A DNA stretch of 64,000 nt from Leptolyngbya iicbica LK (GCF_004212215.1 NZ_QVFV01000001.1:272740-336739), one strand, 5' to 3'; positions 9,847-18,602 are shown, counted from the stretch's first letter. Numbers and translations are program-made. The notes: generated from the letters alone by a model not told the origin.

Positions 9847-11163
9847 ATGCGCATCCTGATTTATTCCTACAACTATCATCCTGAGCCCATTGGTATTGCG
9901 CCGCTGATGACGGAATTGGCTGAAGGCTTAGTAAAACGTGGGCATGAAGTTAGAGTGATCACCGCAATGCCGAATTATCCGGAGCGGAAAATTTATCCCG
10001 CTTATCGAGGCAAATGGTTTGCGACAGAGGAGAAAAACGGCGTCACTATTCAACGATGCTATGTCTGGATTCGGCCGAATCCAGGGCTCTCTACACGATT
10101 GCTGTTGGAAGGTAGCTTTGTGGGGCTCAGTCTCATCAAAGCGTTACAGGGCTGGCGACCTGATGTAATTTTGAACACCAGTCCGTCTTTGCCAGTAGCG
10201 GTACCGGTAGCTCTGCTCAAACTGATCTATCGATGTCCGACCGTCCTCAATTTGCAAGACATTTTGCCCGAAGCGGCAGTTCAGACGGGGCTAATTAGTA
10301 ATCCGTTGGCAATTCGGGCCTTTGAAATTTTAGAAAAGTTTGCCTATCGCTCTGCCACTCAAATCAGCGTGATTGCCGAAGGCTTTCGGCAAAACCTGCT
10401 GGGCAAAGGCGTCCGCGACAGCAAGATGAAAATTATTTCCAACTGGGTGGATGTGAACTTCATCCGGCCCATGCCTAAATATGAGAATGCCTTCCGTCAG
10501 GCCAACGGCTTAGAGAATAAGTTTGTTGTGCTTTACTCGGGTAACATTGCGCGAACCCAAGGCATTCAAACCGTGATTCGAGCGGCCGCCCGACTACAGC
10601 ATATTGAGGACCTGGTCTTTGTAATTGTTGGCGAAGAAAGCCAGCTTTCTGATTTGGATGAACTGCGACAAGAGTTGGGTGTGCAAAACGTTCTGCTTCG
10701 ACCGTTTGCTCCCCGAGCTGAGTTGCCGGAAATGCTGGCAGCGGCTGATGTGGGGCTGATTATGCAAAAGCGGAATGTGGTGGGCTTCAATATGCCATCG
10801 AAAACTCAGGTGCTGCTGGCGAGTGGGCGGCCCATTCTGGCCGCAGTGCCCGATCATGGCACGGCAGCACAAGCGATTCGCGCAAGTGGCGGTGGCCTAG
10901 TCGTCGAGCCAGAAAATCCCAGTAAGCTGGCAAAGGCCATTCAGCACCTCTACGAAAACCCTGAAGTTGCTGAAAAGCTAGGCCGCCAGGGACGGCACCA
11001 TGCTCTGAGCGAATATTCCTTCGAACAGGCACTCAATCGATATGAGACGCTCTTTAAGCAATTGGTTGAAGGCAAGCGCTCTCAGACCCCTTACGGTAAG
11101 ATGACTCCTCAAATGGCCTCAGCAGAAGCGGTTTCGAGCAATCAGCTACCGCCTCGGGTGTAA
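9847..11163 (+). CDS. WcaI/WbuB-like family 4 glycosyltransferase
   Basis: A 438-residue GT-B, GT4-family glycosyltransferase beginning MRILIYSYNYHPEPIGIAP, the typical start of the WcaI (colanic acid) group. Other family motifs are the VITAMPNYPE segment, LNLQDILPEAA and the C-terminal GFNMPSKTQVLLASGRPI with the acidic EX7E-like region around VVEPENPSKLAKAI. It probably adds a sugar to a lipid-linked exopolysaccharide intermediate at the inner membrane. ATG 9847 is chosen because AAGGAAAT lies about 10 nt upstream; an in-frame ATG at 9772 would add 25 polar residues not expected for the fold. No other polysaccharide genes adjoin, so the pathway is not shown. An intrinsic terminator follows at 11202-11236. 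Confidence 0.88.
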   Translation: MRILIYSYNYHPEPIGIAPLMTELAEGLVKRGHEVRVITAMPNYPERKIYPAYRGKWFATEEKNGVTIQRCYVWIRPNPGLSTRLLLEGSFVGLSLIKALQGWRPDVILNTSPSLPVAVPVALLKLIYRCPTVLNLQDILPEAAVQTGLISNPLAIRAFEILEKFAYRSATQISVIAEGFRQNLLGKGVRDSKMKIISNWVDVNFIRPMPKYENAFRQANGLENKFVVLYSGNIARTQGIQTVIRAAARLQHIEDLVFVIVGEESQLSDLDELRQELGVQNVLLRPFAPRAELPEMLAAADVGLIMQKRNVVGFNMPSKTQVLLASGRPILAAVPDHGTAAQAIRASGGGLVVEPENPSKLAKAIQHLYENPEVAEKLGRQGRHHALSEYSFEQALNRYETLFKQLVEGKRSQTPYGKMTPQMASAEAVSSNQLPPRV

Positions 11164-11201
11164 TTCAACGACCAGTTTGACTGGCGCCTGTGCACGCATT
11201 G

Positions 11202-11236
11202 CCCCCAGATGAGCAAATCCTTAATCTGGGGGTTTT
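11202..11236 (+). terminator. Intrinsic terminator of the glycosyltransferase gene
   Basis: CCCCCAGAT at 11202-11210 pairs with ATCTGGGGG at 11224-11232, followed by TTTT, 38 nt after the stop codon. This is a classic stem with a U-run on the plus strand. Confidence 0.85.
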
Positions 11237-11598
11237 GAGTGCGATCGCAGGCGGGTACACAATCAAACCTAAATTTTAGAGTTTGTCGCTTGGCGTCGAG
11301 GTGCTAGTCCGTCAGGTTCGCAGGGCACCGTAGGGGGCCTCAATTTGCAGGTTGACCAAGCACTCAGCTGATGAGCCTGGGTCCAGCAAGTGAAATGCGC
11401 TGAAATTCAAGCGGTCGAACATGGCGGGGGCGATGCCGACGCTGATACTAGCTCGGGGCTGTCTAACAGATGCTGCAGTCGTATCAGTCAAGGCAATTGC
11501 AGAGCACAGGAAAGCCAATCGCGATCGCTGCTCTGATGGCCGCTAAACCAGTAGGATAAAGGTTGGAGACCGAACGTTATCTAAACTTCAAAATCACC
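11237..11598. other. Intergenic region upstream of ndhN
   Basis: No convincing gene. A 68-codon minus-strand frame at 11312-11518 has no recognisable homology, no Shine-Dalgarno sequence that I could see, and composition typical of random frames. The ndhN promoter should lie in the 3' half; I could not define it. Confidence 0.4.
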
Positions 11599-12072
11599 AT
11601 GGCATTGATCACTACTGGCAAGCGCTTTATCAAAGACCTCGAATCTGCTGGTGCTTTAGCTGTGAGGGCTCCCCTAGAAGGGGGCTTTGAAGGGCGATAT
11701 CAGCGCCGTTTGCGAGCTGCGGGCTACGAGTGTGTAAATTTAACGGTCAAGGGATTGGGTGATCTGTCGGCCTACCTGACCGATATCCATGGTGTGCGCC
11801 CGGCTCACTTAGGCAAGAAAACGATTGGCCAATCAGCGGCAGTGGGGTATCGCTATTACATCCCCCCCATTATCAGCTACCGCATGGAAGGAATGTCGCC
11901 CAAGGCGAAAGGCATGGTGCTCTGGCTGATTGAAGGAAACATTTTGTCCCAGCAAGAAATTGCTTACCTGACTGAGCTGCCCAAAACGATGCCCAATGTC
12001 AAAGTGGTGCTGGAAATGGGGGGCGATCGCGTCTTTAGCTGGCAACCTTTAGAAAAAGAACTCGCGGCCTAG
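11599..12072 (+). CDS. ndhN: NAD(P)H-quinone oxidoreductase subunit N
   Basis: A 157-residue cyanobacterial and chloroplast-specific subunit of the NDH-1 complex, which passes electrons from ferredoxin to plastoquinone in thylakoid membranes (cyclic flow, respiration, CO2 uptake). The N-terminal MALITTGKRFIKDLE, the central GVRPAHLGKKTIGQSAAVG and the YYIPPIISYR segment are diagnostic. Length agrees with the family. The start is ATG 11599; a TTG in frame at 11563 gives 12 extra residues without family support. Just downstream is an IS-interrupted palindromic repeat, so the gene is monocistronic here. Confidence 0.95.
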   Translation: MALITTGKRFIKDLESAGALAVRAPLEGGFEGRYQRRLRAAGYECVNLTVKGLGDLSAYLTDIHGVRPAHLGKKTIGQSAAVGYRYYIPPIISYRMEGMSPKAKGMVLWLIEGNILSQQEIAYLTELPKTMPNVKVVLEMGGDRVFSWQPLEKELAA

Positions 12073-12151
12073 TCTATGGCTTGAGTAGAGGGCTTGCTCC
12101 TTAGGAATCAGGATTTTATAAAATCCAAGTTTTGTCGGGCAGGCATCTTGC

Positions 12152-13563
12152 CATAGGCGTCAAGTTAACAAATAGGTTCAAAAGTCAATCCGTTTGGGAC
12201 TGTCCTTGCTAATCTGAATTGCTACCGTTGAGTTGAGCGCCATGAGCAAACCTCACAAACGCCGAGGCAATCCTGACTTTCGGCGGTTTGTAACGCCACC
12301 GGCCCCCTCGAGCGAGGCGCTGGAACAGCGGTTGATTGCCTGGTTGACGCCGGGTACCTTTGCCAACCTCAAGACCGTCAACGATAACGGTCGTCAGCTT
12401 CGAGATCGAACGCTCACGCTGTCGGTCATGGCGGCGCTGGTGGTGAGTCTGGTGTATCGCCAAGTGCGCTATTTGTCAGACATCGTGCGCCTACTGGAGC
12501 AAGCGGGATTGCTGTGGGTGCCGGCGCAATCGGTCACGAAACAAGCGGTCTCTGAGCGTTTCAGGACTCTGCCGGCGGCGTTATTTATGGAGATGTTTGA
12601 GCACGTTGTCAGCCGCATTCGCGCCAGTCCCCAGCCCGGCGGCGGCGGGGCTTATCAAAGCGTGTCAGAGCGCTTCAGTGCCATTTGGATTGCCGATGGT
12701 TCGACGATGTCGCGCCTACAGCGTCGGCTCGCTCAGCCGCAACCCCTCAAGTCGAACCCGTTGGCCGGCAAAATCATGATGGTGGTGGAAGCGCTGAGCC
12801 ATCGGCCGGTGAAGGTTTGGCACGATGACCATCCGCAACGCTCCGATATGAGCTGGAGCGATGAGTTCACCGCACTCTTGCCCGTGGGTGGACTCTTGAT
12901 TGTCGATATGGGCTTTTTCGCCTTTCCTTGGTTTGATGCGATGACGACGGCGAAGAAGTGCTTTTTAACGCGTCTCAAACAGAAGGTGAACTACCAGGTC
13001 GTGCGGGGGCTCTCGCAGGGACCCTGCTACCGGGATGAGCTCATTGAGATGGGATTGGGCCGTCATCCCTGTGAGCATCCAGTCCGACTCGTTTCAGTGC
13101 TATGGGGCCAGACTTGGTATCGATACCTCACCAATGTCCTGGACCCAGACGTGCTGTCCGCGCAGCAGGTTTGTGACCTCTATCGGCGGCGCTGGCGGAT
13201 TGAAGAAGCATTTTTGCTCACCAAACGGTTGTTAGGCTTAGCTTACTTGTGGGTCGGTGGCAGTAATGGCGTCAAAATTCAAATCTATGCCACCTGGACG
13301 TTTTATGCGGTGCTCAATGACCTCTGCGCGGAAGTGGCGATTGCCTTAAAACAGCCGATAGAGATGATTTCGGTAGAAATGGTGTTTCGTAGCCTTTATC
13401 ACTATGCCCAGGCAAAGCAAAGAGAGGATGAAACCGAATTGATTCCGTTCTTGGTCAAGTTTCACCAATCGTTTGGGCTCATTAAAACTAAACGAAGGCG
13501 ACAACTGAAACAGCAAACACAATCTGTTGACATTTGGACTGAGACCCTAACTTGACGCCTATG
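12152..13563 (+). mobile_element. IS4-family insertion sequence, 1412 bp, complete
   Basis: Perfect 16-bp terminal inverted repeats CATAGGCGTCAAGTTA lie at 12152-12167 and 13548-13563. They are flanked by a 9-bp direct duplication GCATCTTGC at 12143-12151 and 13564-13572. An alternative reading with 17-bp ends starting CC..GG gives a 7-bp duplication. Removing the IS and one duplication restores the repeat seen intact at 43055-43150. The element has a single transposase gene, intact, whose stop codon lies inside the right inverted repeat. The perfect ends and open frame indicate a recent insertion. Confidence 0.93.
12242..13555 (+). CDS. IS4 family DDE transposase
   Basis: A 437-residue DDE transposase. 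The first Asp is in WIADGSTMSRL, the second in LLIVDMGFFAF, and the catalytic Glu in YRRRWRIEEAFLLTK, which fits the IS4-family Y-(2)-R-(3)-E-(6)-K signature exactly. ATG 12242 is used; a TTG nine bases earlier is in frame. The TGA stop (13553-13555) is within the right inverted repeat of the element. No frameshift or stop disrupts the frame, so it is probably active. Confidence 0.93.
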   Translation: MSKPHKRRGNPDFRRFVTPPAPSSEALEQRLIAWLTPGTFANLKTVNDNGRQLRDRTLTLSVMAALVVSLVYRQVRYLSDIVRLLEQAGLLWVPAQSVTKQAVSERFRTLPAALFMEMFEHVVSRIRASPQPGGGGAYQSVSERFSAIWIADGSTMSRLQRRLAQPQPLKSNPLAGKIMMVVEALSHRPVKVWHDDHPQRSDMSWSDEFTALLPVGGLLIVDMGFFAFPWFDAMTTAKKCFLTRLKQKVNYQVVRGLSQGPCYRDELIEMGLGRHPCEHPVRLVSVLWGQTWYRYLTNVLDPDVLSAQQVCDLYRRRWRIEEAFLLTKRLLGLAYLWVGGSNGVKIQIYATWTFYAVLNDLCAEVAIALKQPIEMISVEMVFRSLYHYAQAKQREDETELIPFLVKFHQSFGLIKTKRRRQLKQQTQSVDIWTETLT

Positions 13564-13628
13564 GCATCTTGCCTGCTCTTGAACAGCCGAGACGGCTGTT
13601 CACACTTAATTTAATTCCAATTCCTTAG

Positions 13629-13873
13629 CAAATCAGTTACGCAGAGAATGGCTTTTAGCCACATGCGGACACTGGTCTGATTAGGGAGGGGGACTCCTTA
13701 GCATCTAGCTCTGGCTACGTAAATCTAGTGCCGATAAATGAACGGCTAAGCAGGCTTTCCAACAGTTCCGGTTCTCGCACTCTCGGGCATAAGGGGTGGT
13801 CGTTAGCATGCCGTCGTTGCGCGGTGGATGGAACTGCAACTTTGATACTCAAGCCCGTTATTTATCTGCTGCT
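13629..13873. other. Intergenic region 3' of repeat copy A
   Basis: I see no gene, RNA or clear terminator between the end of the repeat and the stop of the REC-GGDEF gene on the minus strand. Confidence 0.4.
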
Positions 13874-14863
13874 TTAATCATGCTGAACGGCAGCTTTTTT
13901 GCGTCTCTTTTGCTGATACATCAGATCGTCGGCATACTGGATAAGGGTTTCCAGTGATGCTTGCTGGTGCTTCAGGCATTCGACAAAAGCGAAACTCATC
14001 GCAATTGAATATGGGCGCGTCTGCGTTTGATTAAATGCGTCGATATGGGTTTGTAAGCGTGACTGAAGTTCTGCACTTTCGCGATCGCAAGCAGGAATCA
14101 ACACCACAAATTCATCCCCACCGAGACGTGCCAAAATGTCAGTTTGCCGAAAGGTATCTCGCAAAATCTGGGCGGTATCTTGAATCATCTGGTCGCCCGC
14201 TGCATGGCCGAGGGTGTCGTTAATCGTTTTTAAGCCATCCAAATCGGCAAACAGCAGATAGCCGTGACTAGTGGCTCTTTGGGCCAATTTAAGTTGTTGC
14301 GTCGCTAAAAGATGAAAACCACGGCGATTGAGCAGGCTCGTCAGTTCATCCGTAATCGCCAGACGTTGCACCTCTGCTTCCGCTTTTTGGCGTTCTTGAA
14401 TTTCTTGTTTAAGTTGTTCATTTTTGGCCGCAAGTTGCTGGCGTTGCAAATCTATCGCTTGTTGTTGTTGCTGAATGAGGAGCTGATTTTTGACCCGCAT
14501 GAGGATCTCTTGCTCTTGAAAGGGTTTGGTAATGTAATCACTGCCGCCGGTTTCAAAAGCGAGCACTTTGTCCTGAATCTGGTCGAGCGCACTGATGAAA
14601 ATGATCGGGATATGGGCGGTTTTAGGATTGCCCTTGAGAGCGCGACAAACCTCGTAGCCGCTCATTTCCGGCATGTTGATGTCGAGCAAAATCAGGTCAG
14701 GGGGCTGCCGCAAAACGCCTTGCAAAGCCATTTTGCCGTTCAGGGCTTTGCGCACAATGTAGCCCTGGGTTTCTAAAATTCTGGCGATCAGCCGGAGGTT
14801 ATCTGCCGTGTCGTCAACAATCAGCAGGGTGATTTCGCTGGGCGGTTTTAGCAGGGTAGTCAT
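13874..14863 (-). CDS. Response regulator with REC and GGDEF domains (diguanylate cyclase)
   Basis: A 329-residue cytoplasmic regulator. The REC domain (about residues 12-125) has the acidic pair in LLIVDDTADN, the phospho-acceptor Asp in LILLDINMP and Lys in YITKPF. A coiled coil of Gln and Glu (about 135-165) links it to a GGDEF domain with an intact active site at about residue 248. An RQTD inhibitory-site motif lies five residues before GGDEF, so product inhibition is likely. It should make c-di-GMP when phosphorylated. Its ATG overlaps the TGA of the upstream hybrid-kinase frame (ATGA at 14860-14863), indicating translational coupling and a shared phytochrome signal path. Confidence 0.92.
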   Translation of the reverse strand: MTTLLKPPSEITLLIVDDTADNLRLIARILETQGYIVRKALNGKMALQGVLRQPPDLILLDINMPEMSGYEVCRALKGNPKTAHIPIIFISALDQIQDKVLAFETGGSDYITKPFQEQEILMRVKNQLLIQQQQQAIDLQRQQLAAKNEQLKQEIQERQKAEAEVQRLAITDELTSLLNRRGFHLLATQQLKLAQRATSHGYLLFADLDGLKTINDTLGHAAGDQMIQDTAQILRDTFRQTDILARLGGDEFVVLIPACDRESAELQSRLQTHIDAFNQTQTRPYSIAMSFAFVECLKHQQASLETLIQYADDLMYQQKRRKKAAVQHD

Positions 14864-16713
14864 GGCTGCTCCTTCAGAGAGGAGTCAGTCAGTCGGGAAA
14901 GCGCCTCAAGCTGAAAGTTATCGACCAGTTGAGTGAGTTGGCCGGCAATGGTGGGCGCGGTGGGCGCGATTTCTTGGATCAACCGATAGAGCGTGGCATC
15001 GTCTAAGTCGAGTGCCGCTTCGTAGACGGCCTCGCGCCAAACGCCAGGAAAATCGGCTAAGTCTTGGGGGCGCAGGGGCGACGGCAAGGATGGCGAGTCC
15101 GTAGGAGCAGTTTCCTGATATTGATACCGCAGATCGAGCGTCTGGGCAATTTTTGCCAAGAGGATGTTAGGGTCAAACGGTTTGGCGAGATAGTCAGTGC
15201 AACCCGCGGCGAGGCACTGGTCACGATCGCTCTCAAAGGCATAGGCAGTGAGGGCAATGATCGGCGTCGGCGATCGCTGCTGTCGGGCTTCGGCTTGGCG
15301 AATTTGGCGCGTAGCGGCTAAACCATTCAGATGCGGCATTTGCACATCCATCAAAATTAGATCGGGATGCCAGGTCTGCCACTGCTGCACCGCCGCCTGG
15401 CCATGCTCAACCACACAGACGATAAAGCCAAGGTCGGTGAGCAATCGCTGTAACAAGTGACGATTAGCAAAGGTATCTTCGGCAATCAGCAGCCGATAAG
15501 AGGGTTGATCTGGTGCGATCGCGACAATTTTGGGAGCCTGGGACTGAGGAGGCAGCATGAGCGTCGTCGAGGGATGCACCATAACATGACAGGTAAAGGT
15601 CGAGCCGGTGTTGCTGCTGCGTAGAGTAATGTCGCCGCCCAACAACCGGGCAAACTGACGGCTAATAGAGAGACCCAGGCCGGTGCCTTGGGAGTCGCGA
15701 CCCTGCTGAGTTTGGCGAAACGCCTCAAAAATTGCTTGTTGGTCGGCAGGGGCAATGCCGCAGCCTGTATCAGTCACCGCTAAGGCCAGGGCTAGGGGCA
15801 CGGGGCCAGGGGGCTGAGCCAGATCAGGCTCTAAAGCCCCGGTAACACGAAGCCGAATCTGTCCCTGATCCGTAAATTTCACCGCGTTGCTAAGTAGGTT
15901 AATAAGAATCTGCCGCAGTTTTGCCTGGTCGGTGCAAATGTATTGAGGAACATCGATGGGTACATCCAGCGTGAGTTGGATACCTTTTTCTGCCGCTTTG
16001 AGGGCAAACATTTGGTGCAGAGACTGCAACAAATCAGTCAGCGAGAAGCAGCTATGGTTGAGTTCCAGTTGACCCGCCTCAATCTTCGACATTTCCAACA
16101 CGTCGTTGATTAGGGTGAGTAGGTGCTCACCACTCTGACCAATGATGTCTAAAGAATCGCGGAGTTCATGGGAGACCGAGTCATCTCGCAGCATGAGTTG
16201 GGTAAAGCCCAGAATGGCATTCAGCGGCGTGCGGAGTTCGTGGCTCATTTTGGCGAGAAACTGACTTTTGGCCTGGTTGGCGATCGCGGCCCGCTCGGCC
16301 TCAGCGGCAAGAGCTGCTTGCGAAAATTCCAGCACCGCGAGCAGTAGCGTGTTGCGCATCTCTTGGGCAGCAGCGAGTTCAGCCGCTTGCCAGGGGAGGG
16401 CTTGTCCCCTGACCGTCTCTTGCCAGCGTTGAAAAGAGTGACGCGGGCATAGACTCAGTTGCTCCAGGTCGGGATCGAGTTGCAGAGCGGATTGGGGGTT
16501 ACCTGCCCAATTGATGGTTTGCAGCACTTCGGGGCGAAACCACAGCAGATGATAAGACCGCTGCGGATGATTGCCCAGGCAAATGGAAGCAGCTAGCAAG
16601 CCGCTGGCCTGGGCTTGATAAGCTTGGGCGGGCGCATAGTGTTGAGCGAGTTGATGAGTGGCAAACACCGGTTCGGTCGTTTGCTCGACTAACCAGTCCA
16701 CTAGCGATCGCAC
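14860..16713 (-). CDS. C-terminal part of frameshifted bacteriophytochrome: PHY end, HisKA, HATPase, REC
   Basis: This frame carries the second half of a protein whose first half is at 16499-17902. It begins within the PHY domain: LLWFRPEVLQTINWAGNP and the tongue-like LCPRHSFQRW are typical. Then follow HisKA with the phospho-accepting His in MSHELRTPLNAI (about residue 158 of this frame), HATPase_c with NLLSNAVKFT, DTGCGIAP and GTGLGLSIS, and a REC domain with LILMDVQMPHLNG. A helical C-terminal tail resembles that of the remnant at 17925. The +1/-1 change lies in the C9 run at 16723-16731; with eight Cs the two frames join. A start at 16713 would give a truncated PHY, so this is not likely an independent gene. 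Confidence 0.8.
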   Translation of the reverse strand: MRSLVDWLVEQTTEPVFATHQLAQHYAPAQAYQAQASGLLAASICLGNHPQRSYHLLWFRPEVLQTINWAGNPQSALQLDPDLEQLSLCPRHSFQRWQETVRGQALPWQAAELAAAQEMRNTLLLAVLEFSQAALAAEAERAAIANQAKSQFLAKMSHELRTPLNAILGFTQLMLRDDSVSHELRDSLDIIGQSGEHLLTLINDVLEMSKIEAGQLELNHSCFSLTDLLQSLHQMFALKAAEKGIQLTLDVPIDVPQYICTDQAKLRQILINLLSNAVKFTDQGQIRLRVTGALEPDLAQPPGPVPLALALAVTDTGCGIAPADQQAIFEAFRQTQQGRDSQGTGLGLSISRQFARLLGGDITLRSSNTGSTFTCHVMVHPSTTLMLPPQSQAPKIVAIAPDQPSYRLLIAEDTFANRHLLQRLLTDLGFIVCVVEHGQAAVQQWQTWHPDLILMDVQMPHLNGLAATRQIRQAEARQQRSPTPIIALTAYAFESDRDQCLAAGCTDYLAKPFDPNILLAKIAQTLDLRYQYQETAPTDSPSLPSPLRPQDLADFPGVWREAVYEAALDLDDATLYRLIQEIAPTAPTIAGQLTQLVDNFQLEALSRLTDSSLKEQP

Positions 16714-17902
16714 AGCGGCAGCGGGGGGGGGTGTGGCCCAGCAGCGTCAGATGATCGTCAATGAGGATGGCCGCGCCCTCGGCGTTGACCAGGGTCAACA
16801 GGTGGTCACGATGGCGAGTTAAGACCGCCTCGATAAAGTTAGGGGTCGTCGCAAACGCCCGCTGCAGTTCGGCTTGAATGGCTCTGACCTGTTGTTGATA
16901 GTGGTGTCGACCGCGCGACTGCTGATGCATCAGCTCAATGGAAGCCAATTGACCGATTAATTCACAGGTATGGCGCATTTCATAGTCAACGGTTTTGGGC
17001 TGGTAATGGTGACAGGCAATCAAGCCCCACAACCGCTGTTCGGTGATCAGGGAAAGGGTCATGGTGGCGGCGACGCCCATGTTTTGCAAGTATTCGATGT
17101 GATAAGGCGAGACACCGCGCAGCACCGAATCGCTCAAATCAATCGCGTGGTCAGCATCGGGGGGCAGCAAGGGCACCGGGGCCGCTTGTACATCGGGGAT
17201 GAGCCGCACCCAATTACGCAGAAAAAGCTGTCGCGACGCGGGCGGAATATCGAAGGCGGGATAATGCAGTCCCAGATAGCTTTCTCGGTCGGGGCGCTTG
17301 GTTTCGGCGATGACGACACCGTGATCATCGGGTTGAAACTGATAGACCATGACGCGATCAAAGTCGGTCAAATGGGCGATGGTCTGGGTCAACCGTTGGG
17401 CTAAATCGTGCAGGTCGGTGCTTTGCCGCAGTTCTAACAGGGTGGCTTGCAAACGGTGGTACAAGCTCACACCGTTGAACGATGAACGTGGATGGAGGGG
17501 CTCTAGTTCTAACAGCACGCCGTCAGCGATCGCCTGTAGCTGGCAGCGAAAGCTCTGACGGGGCGGAGTTGGGGTCATCTGGTGGTGGGCTTTGAGCCGT
17601 AGCTCAAACGGGGTGCCCAAGCCAGCGTAGACCTGGTTGAGATGGTGCAAGACACGTTGATATTGGCTGGCCGACAAAATTTGCTGAAGGGGCTGGCCTA
17701 TTAACTCGGCCTCGGAAAGATGAAGCCAGGCGGGGGCGTTGGCGCTCAGGTGTCGAATGGTGAGGCCGGGCGCTTGCAGTACCAGTAGCAAGCCATGGGG
17801 TTGAATATAGCCGGGGGCGATGAGCGAGGCGGCACTGCATTGCTCGTTGAGTCGCTGCTCGTAAGCGGCCAGCCAGGCAATGGTGGAAGAGAGAGAAGGC
17901 AT
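16499..17902 (-). CDS. N-terminal part of frameshifted bacteriophytochrome: PAS-GAF-PHY
   Basis: The photosensory half of a phytochrome. Cys22, just before the PGYIQPHG motif of the PAS domain, matches the biliverdin-binding Cys of bacteriophytochromes; the GAF position used by Cph1-type phytochromes reads SPYHIEYLQNMGV without Cys. The GAF domain contains PAFDIPPASRQLF (the PASDIP motif) and the PHY domain follows. After LLGHTPP (about residue 394) the sequence turns to an Arg/Ser/Cys-rich nonsense tail because of the poly-C run at 16723-16731. The real protein therefore probably continues in the frame ending at 14860. The start ATG 17902 lies 22 bp after the stop of the receiver remnant, suggesting one operon. 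Confidence 0.82.
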   Translation of the reverse strand: MPSLSSTIAWLAAYEQRLNEQCSAASLIAPGYIQPHGLLLVLQAPGLTIRHLSANAPAWLHLSEAELIGQPLQQILSASQYQRVLHHLNQVYAGLGTPFELRLKAHHQMTPTPPRQSFRCQLQAIADGVLLELEPLHPRSSFNGVSLYHRLQATLLELRQSTDLHDLAQRLTQTIAHLTDFDRVMVYQFQPDDHGVVIAETKRPDRESYLGLHYPAFDIPPASRQLFLRNWVRLIPDVQAAPVPLLPPDADHAIDLSDSVLRGVSPYHIEYLQNMGVAATMTLSLITEQRLWGLIACHHYQPKTVDYEMRHTCELIGQLASIELMHQQSRGRHHYQQQVRAIQAELQRAFATTPNFIEAVLTRHRDHLLTLVNAEGAAILIDDHLTLLGHTPPRCRCAIASGLVSRANDRTGVCHSSTRSTLCARPSLSSPGQRLASCFHLPGQSSAAVLSSAVVSPRSAANHQLGR

Positions 17903-17924
17903 AATCGGCGAAGTCTACCTTTGA

Positions 17925-18599
17925 CTAAGAATTAGACAAAACTTGGAACATTTGGACAATGCGCTCGAACTGGTAGTGATCGGCGAGGTGGTTGAGCCGC
18001 TGGGCCAGCCCCGCCAGGTTAGTCGGCAACTGCCTGACCAGGGTGTGGATGGCGAGGTCGGTGCCACAGATAGCGGCGTCATCCAGGTCTTGCAGCCAGG
18101 TCGCGGGCAAATGGCGCAAATCTTCCGGCGCTAGGGCAGTGGGCTTGTACTCATCGGCACATGGGGGCTGAGCGATCGCGGCTGGATTCGGAAGATTCGG
18201 AAGATTAGGTTGGGCAAAGACATATTCCAGGCCCAATTGTTCTGCCATTTTGAGAAAAAGGGTGGCCTCTTGAAAGGGCTTGATGATGTAGTCGTCACAA
18301 CCAGCAGCAAGGCTAAGGGCGCGATCGCGGTTGGAGACTTGCGCGGTAACGGCAATAATCACCGTTCGAGCAGCGGGATCTTCTAAGCGGCGAATCTGGC
18401 GAGTGGCGTCGTAACCATCAAATCCGGGCATGCGAATGTCCATCAAGATCAGGTCAGGCTGCCAAGCCAGCCACTTGTCGATGGCATCGTGACCGTTGTA
18501 GGCCGATTTTACCCATAACCCTACTTGCTCTAGCAGCTTGACTAAGAGTTGACGATTTTCGGGCTGATCATCAACTACGAGGATGCGGCGTTGCTGATT
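17925..18599 (-). pseudogene. Remnant of hybrid kinase: receiver domain plus helical tail, no start
   Basis: A coherent REC domain is readable from just after a TGA at 18600-18602: RILVVDDQPENRQLL, then ending in the acceptor LILMDIRMPGFDG, and DYIIKPF. A tail with PEDLRHLPATWLQ follows, homologous to the tail of the phytochrome kinase downstream. No ATG, GTG or TTG exists before the TTG-ATG at 18446-18451, and a start there would remove the acidic pair and leave half a domain. The first residues look like the end of a longer hybrid kinase whose kinase part is gone. I call it a remnant; a short protein from ATG 18446 is possible but unlikely to fold. Confidence 0.65.
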
Positions 18600-18602
18600 T
18601 CA

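Larger units (their letters stand above)
12100..13628 (+). repeat. Palindromic repeat copy A, split by the IS element
   Basis: The left part is 12100-12151 and the right part 13573-13628 (13564-13572 is the duplicated target). Joined, it is a roughly 108-bp element with three stem-loops: GGATTTTATAAAATCC (12111-12126), the stem around GGCAGGCATCTTGCCTGC (reconstituted across the insertion) and ACAGCCGAGACGGCTGT (13583-13599). The two ends form an imperfect inverted repeat (CTTAGGAATCAGG versus CTAAGGAATTGG). Copies B, C and D lie at 37384, 43055 and 32178. No coding capacity. It resembles a MITE or REP-like element. Confidence 0.85.

Noticed and set aside
11312-11518. 68-codon minus-strand frame upstream of ndhN
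   Set aside because: No recognisable family, no good ribosome site, residues look random; more likely non-coding.
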